Of a DNA stretch of 64,000 bases, positions 22,701 through 34,949 are shown piece by piece. Source of the DNA: Myrica gale (Eukaryota; Streptophyta; Magnoliopsida; Fagales; Myricaceae). Location of the stretch: assembly GCA_963930655.1 (NCBI GenBank), contig OZ005621.1, forward strand, positions 8,667,001-8,731,000, read 5' to 3'. Position numbers and translations under genes: made by a program. The notes under the pieces were generated by a model. The model was not told where the DNA came from. It did not search any database and worked only from the letters and a program-made list of their open reading frames with translations. Each line of letters starts with the position of its first letter. Within the stretch, counting starts at the first letter, position 1.

Positions 22701-25700
22701 CAAGCAACTGGCCTTGAAGGCTTGAGCTATCCTAATAGCCACCACAACAGGTTGAATAAGAATAAAGATTAAGAGATCATGATGACAATGACCGCATGCT
22801 TAGGGATATTATTGTAGTCCAATTAAACATCTTAGTCCACCACATTTACAATTTATATCAATAACTCAGTAGCTTAGGGAAAAAAAACGAAAATATCACC
22901 AACACCAGTAAATAGTAATTCAGTAATTAGAGTCATACTGCCAGAACAGGAACCAAAGTTAGGGACCATACCTGGTGCAGCAGATTCCGATGCGTAAGCA
23001 TAACACCTTTCGGATTGCCCGTGGTTCCACTTGTGTATACAAGGGTAGCTACATCCTCAGGGCTGATGGCTTCATATTGAAAGTGCTGTCCTGCAAACAG
23101 AATAGCTATTTCAGAAGCAGCAAAATCCACATAGTAAATTTGTATGAAACTGAAAGATTTGTACTTATGTTCCAAAGGAAAGTACAGAAATTTTTTAATC
23201 ACCAGCATGGTGTATCAATGGAAAGTTCACCATGTTGCCTATCTAAGCAACACATTATTGACACCCTGAATGGGGGGCCCACTTGTTCACTCTTATTCTT
23301 CTCCGCAGAGACGCAGGACACTTTTTAAGCTGCAGCCACAGTCCTGCTTAGGCTTTCAAAGGCTAGACATTCCAGCTTTAATCATTGCACATAATGCAAA
23401 TTCTACAAGACTATACATGATATCAAAAATCCCAGCTAACATCACGGAATGCTCCTTGCCCTAATACGACATAATCTCGACAAAATGAAATCCAAAAAGA
23501 ATTAGCATTAAGATGAGGCAAACTTGAGGTTTCCCTATTTGATCTGATAGCAAAGACACATTTCTATGTTTCTAACTTGAAATGTGTAAAACCTTTTTTC
23601 ATAAGTTGTAACTGCACCAAACAGCATTAGTGTTTAGCCCATCGCCTTTGTTCAGTACTCCCCACCATACATGACAGAATTCACTTGGAACCCTTTTTTT
23701 TCCCTTTTCTTTCCATTTGGATAGAAAAATTTATAAGCAAAATAAAATGGATGCACAACAACGCTCAAAACATGAATAGAGGTCTCTAAGCCCTAAGCAC
23801 ACCAGAAATCTACCCGAACATTTATCTGAAAAATATATCATAAGCACCAATTCCAAAGTCCTAGCCAATTAAGAGAGCTACTCTTTAATTGCGATCTCTA
23901 TCTAGTTTTTTGTTAAATCTTTTTCCTCTTACCTAATCATCTTTTCTTCTACATTCTTGGAAAACTTTTTCCCTACACATGGCAACAAAGTTGTGAATCT
24001 ACCACTCATCCCAAAATCTTAAGCTTATAGGAAGATGAAAATTTTATTATTTGAATTATATTCTTCAACGCTCCCTCTCACGTGTGGGCCACACTCTCTT
24101 TTAATTGGGAGGCCCAACACGTGCAATATTTAATTGAAATTGGGATGAAGTGTAGAGTCAGGTCTCCAACTTTGGACTTTGGCTCTGATACCATGTGAAT
24201 TTACCACTTATTCCAAAAGCTTAAGTTTATAGGAAGGTGAAGATTTTATTATTTGAATTATATTCTTCAACAAAAGTCATGCAACTTTAGTTACTTAAAC
24301 GTGAACTATTTTGGTTGGCTGCATGCTAAGATTAGCTAGCTCAGGTCATGCAATGGTAAACCATGCGGCAAGAGCATATCAGCAGTGAAGGTTTTCTTAT
24401 GAACCTTGGAACAAAAAAGTTGGCGAACGCCAGTAAGAAGTGTCCTCAAGTAAAACAATGGGTCAACTGTGTTTAAATGTAGTTGCTCGACTTACTGGCA
24501 TCATGAGAATCAAACAAAGACCTGCGACTCTCTCGTCCAAGATCTACAATTTCCTTGTAATTAAAAACAGGCATCCGCTCTAATCCATCACAAGCCAGGG
24601 ATGACTTCTCCCCCCAGAGTAGAATAACAAACTTCATTGCAGCCTTTGAACAGAATTTCTCAGCAATTTTATTGAACATTTCAGGACTGTCCACAGCAAG
24701 ACCAACACTAGAGAAACAAAAAATTAAAAAATAATCATCCATGTGCAGTAGTGCAGTTAGGAACAAAGAGAACCTAACCAATCAAAACTCTAAAGAACAA
24801 GTTATAGCACACAACTAGAAACTGTAATTTTTACCTGGAATGTGTAAAGGAAAGGATACATGAAGATATCAATAATTAGAGAAAAGTTTTATTGTCATAA
24901 GAATGCTCCTGAATGAAAAGAAACATTTTTTTCTCCTATCATTATTTGTGCCAAACTATATTCTTATCATGCGCTCAGGCAACTAGGATTTAGCAATTTT
25001 CTTCTTCAAGACATGTTTTTTTCAAATTTTTTTCTTTCCCCAACTTTCTTTTTCGTATGTGTTCTCTACATTGGTCGATTTTGTTCCTTCACAGTGGTGT
25101 TAGTGGAGCCACATTCTCCATGACACTGGGATGTGGATGCCGTCATCGTGGGTGTCTGAATGGCTGCTTGTGTAGAGGTACTCTCGTTGTTGTGTAAAAT
25201 GATTTCCATGGTTTATGTCGATGTAAAGTAATTGGTTGGTGTCGATGGCACTTAAGGTGGCTGGTTCTGTGATGTTCTCCCATGGTGCAAGGATTTGACT
25301 CAAGTTTTGTTATTGTGATTCTACAGTCTTAATGTTGTTGTTTCAGTAAGGACTGGCTCAAATGATGTTGCGGTGGTCTTAAAAAGAGGTCCAATGTGAA
25401 AGTAAGTTGTTGGTATATACGCTTAGAGAAAAAAAAAAGTTGTTGGTATATACACATAAATTAAGGCAAATAGCAAATCTAATAACCAGAAGCAGATAAC
25501 AAGCTTTACACGCCAAGCATGGAGATGAATCGAACCGAAGATGCTGATTTACATGTAATCCAATCTATATCTTGAGAATGACACTATTAACTGACTGAAA
25601 TAACCAGAACACGGCCTGAAATGGTTGTCAAACCTTTCCGAGTGATTGTATATATGTAATAGCTCTTCAGCTGATGACCTTGAACCCCTTACCACATTGA

Positions 25701-25891
25701 TTGCTCCAGTGGCCATTATACCTAGACTAAATGAAGCATGGAAATGAGTTTAAAAATACAGAAATTCTGCTCCAAGTGAATACGATGACTGCTGAAAATA
25801 TGCAATTGATCTTAATCTTTTGCATTTGAAGAAATACACAAAATTCTAACAGTACTGAGTAGATATTCATAGAAATTTGTGATATATATGT

Positions 25892-25930
<39 letters not shown>

Positions 25931-28376
25931 TCTCGACCTATTACTTCTGACAGTTCAGAAGTGGTGTCATATAGCTTTTTGCTTCTTAAAAATTGAGCCA
26001 TTCCACCAAAAAAAAAAAGAAAGCTCATTTGGGAATTTTAAACTACAAAGTATTTAGTTCATGAAGCCAAAAGAGATAAATTGTTGCACACCTTGATCTG
26101 CAACAAGCCACCGGCATGAGTTGTCAGCAAAGAGTGCTAGCTTTTCCTCTGGCATTACTCCAATAACTCTTAGGCCTTCAGCAAAGTTTAATATTTCCTC
26201 CTCCAGCTGCAATTTGAATAGGGAAAAACATTTCAAAGGAAAGATAAAACCCGAAACAGCGCTTGCCTGCTCATAAAAGTATGAAAAAATGAATGTATGA
26301 ATGTTGAAATCTTAAAATTCTACCACAATCTCATGAGCAGATATCAAATATAGAAACAATAAGTATTTTCGAGAGTTTAAATATATATTGATCAGATAGT
26401 TTAATGCTTTTCTAAAAGCATATAGCTCCTTTTCTGGTGGAGTCCTGTTTATCTTCTTATGTCCATAGAAATAGGTACAAAGCTCAAAGTGAGAGAACAT
26501 GGAAAACATGAAGAAGAAAAATACAGAAAATTAGTGCAGTTGATGAATTTTGGATTGGATTTGGAGCATTTAAAAAATCACGATGTCTATCGTGGAGTCA
26601 AATGTTTTCATTTTCCGAGTTTCATAAAAAAATTTCGTTTTGCTAAAATTTACTACACCTCTTCCATTTCTTTCATGAGTTCATTTAAAAATGTCTTCAA
26701 ATTCTTTTCCACATTTATGGACAGATTTTACCCGTAATCCAGATAAAAAAAATCTTGCATGCAGTAGATGTTCATTGTGACCATCACGTTATTGATCTTT
26801 CTATCAGCTAAGTTAAATTAATGCAACTCAAGGCGGACAAGGGTTGTCATTCTTTTATATCTCAGATAACTAAATTCGGAATCGATGTCGAGTTTTTACT
26901 ATGGCCTTCAACAGATAAAACAATTCCTTTCATGGTTTTTTCAAATCAGTCACAACTATGAGGCTTTTAAAAAAAGTTATACTTGTCCATGGAGAAAATA
27001 AAAAAGAAAGAAATATAGCTTTGTCTGGCACCAATAAGTTAAAAATTGGCCAAGCATGATATCTTCATTAACCCCGGGCAAAAGCTCAACTAGTGCATCT
27101 AAGTCTAAAGGCTATAAGTTATCCATACAACGACGAAACCAACAGCTTGCATCAAAAATCTTGGAAATTGAGGCAAAAAGATATATCCAATACAGACAAG
27201 TACTAGTGCAACATAGAATAGATTAGACCTATATAAGGTATCAGTTAGAAAAAAGAGAAGGAGAACAAAGTTTGACCTGTTTATAAGTCATTTGAGAAGG
27301 TGGAGAATGGTGTGGATCCACCATTGCTACCCGATCACCAAATTTTTCTGCTGAAGACCTCCAGATGTCAGGAACCGCTTTCCACTCATCACAGGACAAG
27401 GCGCCATCGCAGGTCGTTAGTGAACTTTCCAGGAAAGGAGAGTACCTTCTAATCTGCATTTCCTCTGTCTTTAACATGGGCTTTTTTACACAACTTACTG
27501 TTAGTCTCATGAACATATTTCCTCCAGAAGTTACAAATCTACGAAGCTAAATTATTATATGCTTTTTCAAGCTTAAAAGAAGCAACAATAATTTCTTTCA
27601 CACCATACAATCACGAGAACATTGCTAACCCTATGTGCTCAGTCAATTGTCGAGCCTGCCAATGGTACTCGCAAAGATCTAGTTAAAGATATTCATGAAG
27701 CATGTATCCCGAGTATAATCCAAGCAAATGGACCCGGGCAGTCACGCGGGCACAAAGACGTAAGAAAATCAAATTTAGTATTGCCTTGATGATTTCCAAG
27801 GAAACAATGCAAAAGAATTAGCAAGCATTTTGTTTCCGTAAAATGGCTATAAGTAAGACCATATTATAGTATTATGAAGGTCCAAGCATATTCCTGAATG
27901 GCTTGTGACGTAAGAAGCAGTTTTCTTCCAACGATCAGGGTGCAGGTATTTTGACTTCACGCCCGATTGAAATCCTCAGTTCCCAGGAAGCAATTGTTTT
28001 GTACTAGTATGTTCCTTGGGAAAGAAACATTTACACTTCTTGAAAATAGACTACTATGAACCGAGGAAAAGCGAACGTACAAGCAAAACCATTTTAAAAA
28101 GAAAGTGTTACAATAAGGATGCATTGGATTCAACAAAGGACGTTCGAGAATTACCTGGGATTGGCAACAAATTCGGAAATGAAGGTTGAGAGGAAATCGA
28201 CTTCGGCCTCCACCCAATTTCCCACATTTCCTCTGGATAATTTTGGTCCTGGTGAATTTGTAGGACAACAGGTTCGACGTCAAATTTATCGTTGTCATTT
28301 GGTTCGCAGAAGAAGAAGAAGCAGCAGCGAAAGCCGAGGAAACAGTGTAAAGAGGATTCATAACTCCTCCAGACAT
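13770..28376 (-). CDS. AAE15: Plastid long-chain acyl-activating enzyme (acyl-ACP synthetase), AAE15/AAE16 type
   Basis: Eighteen exons with canonical GT-AG borders give about 746 residues (Arabidopsis AAE15 is about 727). Exons: 28155-28376, 27277-27468 (acceptor 27468 or 27453), 26092-26206, 25634-25721, 24496-24707, 22972-23090, 22164-22313, 21374-21441, 19709-19814, 18575-18733, 17089-17142, 16928-17008, 16087-16224, 15321-15480, 15126-15205, 14870-15015, 13961-14018, 13770-13862. All phases join without a stop. Exon 1 is Ser/Thr/Arg-rich like a transit peptide. The AMP-binding motif [18 protein letters not shown] is in exon 6, GYGLTE in exon 12, and the STGD hinge and GRAKD in exon 14. 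The C-terminus has [13 protein letters not shown]. The family ligates free medium/long-chain fatty acids to acyl carrier protein (or CoA) at plastid membranes, re-using released fatty acids. I chose AAE15 over AAE16 because of synteny with At4g14050. Confidence 0.95.
17243..17645. mobile_element. Mutator-like MITE in AAE15 intron 10
   Basis: A 403 bp fold-back element starts GGGAATTTAGCAGTTTAGTC and ends with its inverted match. It is bounded by a perfect 9-bp target duplication, TTAAAATTA (17234-17242 and 17646-17654). That length is typical of Mutator-like elements. The centre holds several related palindromes (AGCGGTCAACCGCTT, CCGGTCGACCGC). A sister copy with its own 9-bp duplication is at 61579-61972. 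It lies between exons 10 and 11 and leaves the splice sites untouched. Confidence 0.88.
21135..21384. repeat. 125-bp tandem duplication across an AAE15 splice donor
   Basis: Bases 21135-21259 and 21260-21384 are almost identical (CAGCCACTCATTACATTCGC to GACGTACCTGTATAGCG). On the gene strand each copy ends in CGCTATACAG followed by GTACGT, the last ten bases of exon 8 and its splice donor. The true donor is in the second copy (exon end at 21374); the first copy gives a spare donor 125 bp further into the intron. The near identity implies a recent event. Confidence 0.93.
21503..22075. repeat. Degenerate fold-back element in AAE15 intron 7
   Basis: The left edge (AGGGAAATTTTGAAAGAAGT CCCTGAG) and right edge (CTCAGGACTTATTTAAAATG) are partly inverted copies. 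The centre contains an AAT repeat and A-rich DNA. It resembles the 'agggaattt' MITEs in layout but is more diverged, and no clean target duplication was found. Confidence 0.45.
23992..24272 (-). mobile_element. TRIM (miniature LTR retroelement) in AAE15 intron 5
   Basis: A 281 bp element has 79-bp terminal direct repeats (23992-24070 and 24194-24272) that start TGTGAATCTACC or TGTGAATTTACC and end TTCTTCAAC plus one base. A 5-bp target duplication AAAGT flanks it (23987-23991 and 24273-24277). Next to the right repeat, read on the minus strand, is TGGTATCAGAGCC, the usual primer-binding site for initiator tRNA-Met. There is no coding capacity, as expected for a TRIM. The repeats still match closely, so it is not very old. 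It looks whole for its class. Confidence 0.92.
25896..25928. repeat. (GA)n microsatellite in AAE15 intron 3
   Basis: An uninterrupted run of about 16 GA units within the intron between exons 3 and 4. Confidence 0.95.
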
Positions 28377-29268
28377 GATCGCGAGAGAGAGAGGGGGGGG
28401 GGGGGAGCTACGAGATAAGCGAGGAGTGTCAAGAAGGATATAGTTTTTAGAGCATTAAGACAGGCACAGCACAGGAATGGGAACCTGACAAGATGACAAC
28501 GTAGATGGTAGATGATGACTTGTTTCATAGTGCGGGTAAAGTGACAAGGGAAATGAGTTTATAGATATTCATGGGGACTAAAAATTACAATTCTGTCCTG
28601 AATGATTGCTCTCCAGTCTCTTCTATCCTAATCCCATTCAACTTTTTATTTTCCTTGTCAACGTCAAAATGACATCTTTTATCACAATCCTTACTTTCCC
28701 ACACTAGGCATGTTAATGGTATGCTACAGTATTTAATCTTAACAATAAATACATTTGATATACTTTTTTGTTTTGTATGTGTAACCAGATATAAAATATT
28801 AGTTCACTTGCACCGAGTTGGGACAAATTTAATTTAATATTAGTACGAATTAAACTTAAATTATGATAAATTTCAAATATGTAAAGATTTGATACACTTT
28901 TAACCCATTACAACAATAAAATTCTGGCAATTGGTAGGTGAACAACATTTATAAGAAAGAGGTCAGATATGATATATCACCAACCATCGCGGTTACAAGT
29001 TGTGATGATTAATTGTTGTTCATCGTACAATAATACAATATAGAGTGCTTTTGGTCCAAAAAAGTTTGATGTTGTTGGAACTCTTTTCCTATCTTAATCA
29101 TTAGAATATGGCCTTCTTAGGTTTTCTCAAACCCCTTGCTTAGCTTAAATATCGTATCTGCATTTTGTCTTGTCTAAAATGTCTTCATATATTGTTATGG
29201 GATCAAATTAAATTCTTCTTAATCTGATAATTAGATCCTTTAATTTAAAGAGAAAAAAGACATATAGG
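28377..29268 (-). promoter_or_regulatory. Likely 5' leader and promoter of AAE15
   Basis: Just upstream of the ATG, on the gene strand, is a pyrimidine run of C13 followed by (CT)n (28383-28405). Such tracts are common in plant 5' leaders. The rest is AT-rich and I could not fix a TATA box with confidence. No other gene is seen before the CACTA element. Confidence 0.4.
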
Positions 29269-32200
29269 TCACAAAATCGTTGTTATAACCTAAGCAACCG
29301 TTTTTTAGCGGCGGTCTATATACCCGTCGGCATAGGTCTATAGTGGCGGTTCGGTTGACCGTTGGTGAAGACCTCGGGTCTATAGAGGCGGTCTAACCTG
29401 CCGCTATAGACCCAACCGCAATTGTTGTTTTTCCGCAGAAGCTCTATAGCGGCGGTCACATGATCGCCGCTACAGGTTATAACAGCGTTCAAGTAACTGC
29501 GGTTATAGTGTTATAGCGGCGGTTATAACCATTTCCATTGATTTACATATAACGGCGGTCAGTGACCGCCACTACAGGTGTGCTTTTTTTTTAATATTAG
29601 AATTTCATTTTTTTATTATTTTCCTGCAATACAAATTTTGTTATAGATTTTATTTGATTGATGCAAACAAAGAAAAGTGTAATAAAACAAAATATATTTC
29701 ATTATAACCATGTCTTACAAGTCATGACATTTAACAACAAATAACTATAAATTTAATCATCTCCACCTTCAGCACCTTCATCAGCACCATCTGCTCCTCC
29801 ACTTTCTGCATAATCGGTATTGTCTGCTATTGAAATATTGGAAAATTAACAAACATTAATGACATGAACAAAGATGAAAGAGCTTAGTACACACTTAAAA
29901 TTAAATTAATTGCAGTATTCATTTATGTTAGTATCTTACCAGCACTCATTTTCCGACTCGCATGAGATGATCTATGAATTGCTGGTGAAACTTGATTATT
30001 ATTGGCAACATCTTGGTGTTGAAGTTGCTCATACAACAGTTAAACAAACATTAATTAACTACGAAATATACATAAATAGAATCAATAGTAATATGTGAGA
30101 ATAAGTAATTAAAACTTTTACCCAAGCTTGTGCCATCATTTGTATTGTAGATTTAAGCGATGCTACTTAAGACTCCAATGTCTGAACTCTATTTTCCATA
30201 TATACCGCTCTCTTGTTAGTAGAAGATGCAGGCTGACTGGATCTTACCAATCACTTGTGCATATCGGTCAGATGATAACCAACCGATGTTGTCATCCACT
30301 CTAAATTGGCTCAAGGTTTGTGAACTTCCTGAATCGTTCAGTCAAATCTCCGCACTGGGAGGAGTCATCAAACCTTCCTAGTTCTGTTATCACTCCAGTT
30401 ATTGTTCTTTTTCTTTTTTTATTCTGAAACATCACTGCCACAGTATGTACCACAAAAGATGTGCATGACAAGAATTGAACAAATAATGCAAATAACAGTC
30501 GAAACAGCAGCAAAAACTCTAGCAATTACACTACAATAACAGTAGCAAATGCTAATGATAATAATCACAATAGTTGTGCTTCCATTTTTTTTGGTGAGTA
30601 GCTGTGCTTCCAATTTCTTTCGCAGGAGATTTCCTAGAACACAAAAAAATTTCAAGGGCACATTTCATCTTAGAGTCACATTATGACAGAATGTAGTTAG
30701 ACAGAGTAATTATCCAAGACACATGAAAACAAACCCTAATCTGAGACTATTGAGTTCGGTGTTATACTGTACTTGGAGGCTGAAGAGAGAGAGCCGGAGA
30801 GAGATACCGGGAAGGAGGAGAGGAAGCACTGCAACAGAGAGAGACCGGGACTTAATGGAGTGAGAGAGCTAGAGAGGGAGACTGGCCATCGGGACGGAGT
30901 GGAGTGAGAGAGGGAGGAAGGGAGACGGGAGCACTGAGCAGTGGAGGTTCGGAGGAGGAGAGGCAGAGTGAGAGGGGGAGGCTGGCGTCGCTGGCGGAAG
31001 ATGTCAACGAAGAGGGAGGGGCTATCGACGGAGAACAAGGGATTGATTGGAGGTGCTGGAGACTTACATTTTTTTTTCAAAAGTGAGGGCGAAGGGGGGT
31101 TCGGGAAGGGTTTTTAGAAGGGAGAGAAACAATTAGTTTTGACTGTTTTGAAGACAAGTCAAAACTCAACGTTTTGACATTTTTTTAAAAATTGTAACTT
31201 TTCTGTTTTTTTAATAATAAGTTATATATTGTTTTTAGAATTTTAAAATCAGTTGTAATTTGTAATAATATTTAAAAATCTTTATATTTAATATTAAATA
31301 CATAACATATTATTTTATACTCTTTTGTATGATTTGTTATATTTTTTATAATACATTATATGTACTTTAATTGTATAAGTTAAATTCACAATATATTTTT
31401 TTGAAAATAAATAATATGTCCTAATTAATTAGTCTTATATTACAAATTATTGAAATATAATTATTAATTATAATCAATAAAATATTCAATTACCGTAATA
31501 ACTATGATCAGATATGAAGTTATGTACTTTAATTGCATAAGCTAATTAATCTCACAATATTTTTTTTTTGAAATTAAATAATATGTCATAATTAAATATT
31601 ATTATATTACTAATTATTACAAATATATATGCTCATTATAAGCATATGATAATAGATGTCTAAACTACTTAGATTTACTCAATAAAAATACAATTACCAC
31701 AATAACCATAGATATAACTTTCATAACGTTATATGTGTTTATCATATACACGATATGTGCTAATTAACATAAGTGATTTATATGTATGTATCTATATACT
31801 TAATGACTAAATCATAGTCTCTAAGACCATATCATATTTATTTAATACTCTTTTAAAATTAGTGTGATAATTTTAATTAAAACAAGTTGAGAGTAATAAT
31901 ATATAATACTTATAATTTAAAAATATAATGTCTTCTTTTATAACATTGTATGATTTGTTATATGTTTTTTTATAATTCATTATATGCACTTTTATTGCAT
32001 AAGTTAAATATATTATGCAACAACTTTAATGTTTATAACACTCTATCTAACTTCATATCTTATTAAGTATGTCTTTAGATTAAATTTGTTCACATACATG
32101 ACAAACTAAATTATATATTAACATTAAAAAAATTACAACTAAATAAAAAAAAATTTGATCTTATACCTATAGCGGCGGTCGACACACAACCGATGCTATA

Positions 32201-32818
32201 GGTTCTGTTTCAGCGGCGTTTGCAGACACAAACGCTACTGAATGTAGGGTCTATAGCGGCGGTCGGAACTATAGACCCAAATTTTTTAACAGCGTTTGCG
32301 TCCCTATCACGACGGGTAGCCCACCCACGGCTATAGACCCCGAAGATTTAGCTCTATAGCGGTGATCATAATGCCGCTAAAACGCTGTTAAAACATAACC
32401 CTATCGCGGTCAACCCCCCGCCGCTAAAGACCCCGAAGATTTAGGTCTATAAGGGCGGTCATAATGACCGTCGCTAACACGTGGATCTATACTCGTTGTT
32501 TTAAGGTCTGTAGCCACGGTCAGCGATCGCCGCTATAGACCGGAGACATTTAGCAGCGTTTGCAAGCGCAAACGCTGCTATAAGTTGACCTGTAGTGGCG
32601 ATCGATGACCGTCGCTAAAGGTATCACCTTTAGCTGCGTTTTGCAAAAAATACTTCTAACGGGGGTCCATAGCGGTAGTCCGTCGGCGGTCACAAACCGT
32701 CGTTATAGAGACCGCCGATATATACCCTCCTTTAGTATGTTTTTTGCAAAACGCCGCTAAAAACACCCTTTAGCAGCGCTTTTAGCGACCGCTGCTATAG
32801 AACTATTTTTTTGTAGTC
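29269..32818 (-). mobile_element. CACTA (En/Spm) element 1, non-autonomous
   Basis: Both ends carry dense subterminal repeats of the type TAGCGGCGGTC / GACCGCCGCTA (29300-29580 and 32165-32800), typical of CACTA elements. The right edge reads CTATTTTTTTGTAGTC, an imperfect copy of the CACTA terminus (TTTTTGTAGTG). The left edge near 29269 is degraded and I could not confirm a 3-bp target duplication. The interior has a remnant of a CACTA-encoded protein near 30115-30240 (minus strand), a purine-rich block at 30780-31020, and AT-rich sequence (31480-31730) nearly shared with element 2. Confidence 0.75.
30115..30240 (-). pseudogene. CACTA-encoded protein, C-terminal remnant
   Basis: The minus strand reads QPASSTNKRAVYMENRVQTLES, a stop, then VASLKSTIQMMAQAW. 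This resembles the coiled-coil tail common at the C-terminus of plant CACTA (Ptta/En/Spm) proteins. It is short and interrupted, so not functional. Confidence 0.5.
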
Positions 32819-34949
32819 AATATTATTCCATAATTAATTCGTGCCAAAGCCATCATATTGTGTTTACCTATTATTCTTCAATGTTTTTGGCATGCATCCT
32901 ACTTTCTGATCTATTTTTTAAACCTGTAACTTCAAAAATAATTTTTTCTTTAAAAAAATAGTATCTATGGTCCATGATCTTTCATTATGAGTCTGTAAGT
33001 CCATGAACATCTATTTTTCCTATATTCAATTACATATAAATATCCAAATCTCTCCGAGATTATTGGATCTAACAAGATATATAATATGAAAATATTAATA
33101 TTATTTTTTAATTCTCGGGTTACTTTCGCCCCCTAGCCATAAACTCTTAGCTCCGCCACCACAATCAGCTTACATCCTTTCTCCAATAATATATTTTTGT
33201 CCAAAATCATGTGCTTTTTCGTTGCTATTAATTTCAGTTTCTTTGCAACATTAATTCCTTAATTTTCCATTAATTTGGAAGGAACCTTAGTTTTTGCTCT
33301 TTGAATTTTCCTTCACTAAAAATATCATCCCCAAAAAATTATGTCTAGACATAATTCTCATTTCACGCGCCAAAAACACACTTTTATTCTAAATATATAG
33401 AGAGAGAATTTGGACAAATTGTTTAGCAGCAGCATTATTATTTTTTCAATTCAAATATTTGTCATCATAATACGTGTTGTGTTTAGGATATTGAGTACTT
33501 AAGTTTGAAAATAATTTGTGAGATTAAAAAAAAAATGCCCAGATTCTTATATTTTCTAGGCCAAGACATGCTCTGATTAAACCTTGACCAGAACTAAAAA
33601 GTAGCTTGCACCTGAGCGAGCCAGTTTTGATCGCTCAGAACTACCCATATTGGACCACTCTTTAGCCCGCTCGTGCACGGCGTGGCTGGCCTAACCATGC
33701 ACGCACCCACCCCTTCACATTTGCCCTAACATTTATTTCTGACCATTCAATGCTGGACCACCTTAGTTGACATGGGACGTGACAACTATTCAATGTTTAT
33801 TTACCGAAATTTTGGCGAATTTGAATGTTGAAGTTTATTGAGATTTTGTAAAAAGTTTGAAGTGTATGTGTAAAAGTTAAAAATTTTAAAATATGTTTGT
33901 TTTGTTGGAAATATTCGGACCCCAAAATTTTAGGCAAACAAACATGTCCTAAGTACCCACAAGACGTGCGCAGACACGCTTAAGTAGAAGGACGTTGGAG
34001 TTCCATGCTAGGCGTTTAGATGTGCAAAAACATGGTTAATTTTTTTAAAAAAATATTGGATTAACTTGCACTCCCCATAATTTAGGACACACCCATGATT
34101 GGAAAAGCGGGCCTTTTTTAACAGGTTATTTTTATTTTACTAATGGGCGGCTATAATCCAACACCCATTAGCATTTGTGTGATAAAGATAATTAAAGAAC
34201 CCTAGAGCGTAAGGTGAATATTAGCACTATTTAGCAGTACACCCACTTAGCCAAATCAATACTCGTGTATGCAAAAATGAAGAGGAAATGGAGCACACAT
34301 ACTCTAAAACCTCCCCTAAAAACATCTTATCAGAGCATAAAGAAGAGAGAGAAGCAATGAATTCCATGCAGCTCCCATAAAAAAGAAAGAACAAAAAAAA
34401 AAAAAGAACCATGCAGCTCCCGTCTGCCTCTGCGAGCCTAAGTGCCAAAGTCTGCGTGGGAGTTAAAAGATCTTCAAATATCCACACTTGGGAACTTGCA
34501 AGATCCACGACCTGCCCGATTAATGGTCCAGAAAAGCAAATGGAAAATCAGAAAAAGAAATTCAGAATTCGGGCCTTTTTTGATTTTGGGCTCCACGGGT
34601 CCCATGTACTGAAAAATCCATCCTTTATTTTTCTTCCACCCACAAGAAAAGCATTAAGTTTGGACTGGGCCTAGGTCAGTAGGGCTTTTTGGTTTCTTCT
34701 TCTTCGTTTTTTATTTTTCATTTTAATTTCCATAAGAAAAACTTTTTTTTTTGGGTGAAAGGTGAAGATAAACATTAAACACCACTGAATTATGTTGTAA
34801 CTGAACATGTTAAATGAAGCAATTGGTTGAGAAAGCTTACTGGGATTCCTTGTCGTTTGCCTGGCGAGCCCGTTGAAGTAGCAAGTCGCACCACGACTCC
34901 GGAACTTTGCCCAGTACGAGCTGAATGCATAACTCGCATGCCGAATCAC
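32819..34949. other. Intergenic repeat debris
   Basis: AT-rich DNA. Near 33122-33165 there is a lone hAT-like right end (CGCCCCCTAGCC to TTAGCTCCGCCACCA) without a matching left end in this window. A small MITE lies at 33790-33949. The rest, including the open frames near 34227-34674, resembles nothing I recognise. Confidence 0.4.
33790..33949. mobile_element. PIF/Harbinger-like MITE (short)
   Basis: About 160 bp. The left edge CAATGTTTATTTACCGAAAT and the right edge (reverse complement GGACATGTTTGTTTGCC) are inverted relatives. The interior (GTGTAAAAGTTAAAAATTTT) is shared with the element at 63372-63554. The right side is followed by TAA. Confidence 0.5.

Noticed and set aside
30736-31080. 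A Ser/Pro/Leu-rich 114-codon protein on the minus strand
   Set aside because: It is a product of a purine-rich low-complexity block inside CACTA element 1, with no domain.
29300-32800. CRISPR-like or satellite array from the regular GCGGCGGTC repeats
   Set aside because: The repeats alternate in orientation, vary in length and spacing, and sit at both ends of a CACTA element. They are its subterminal repeats.
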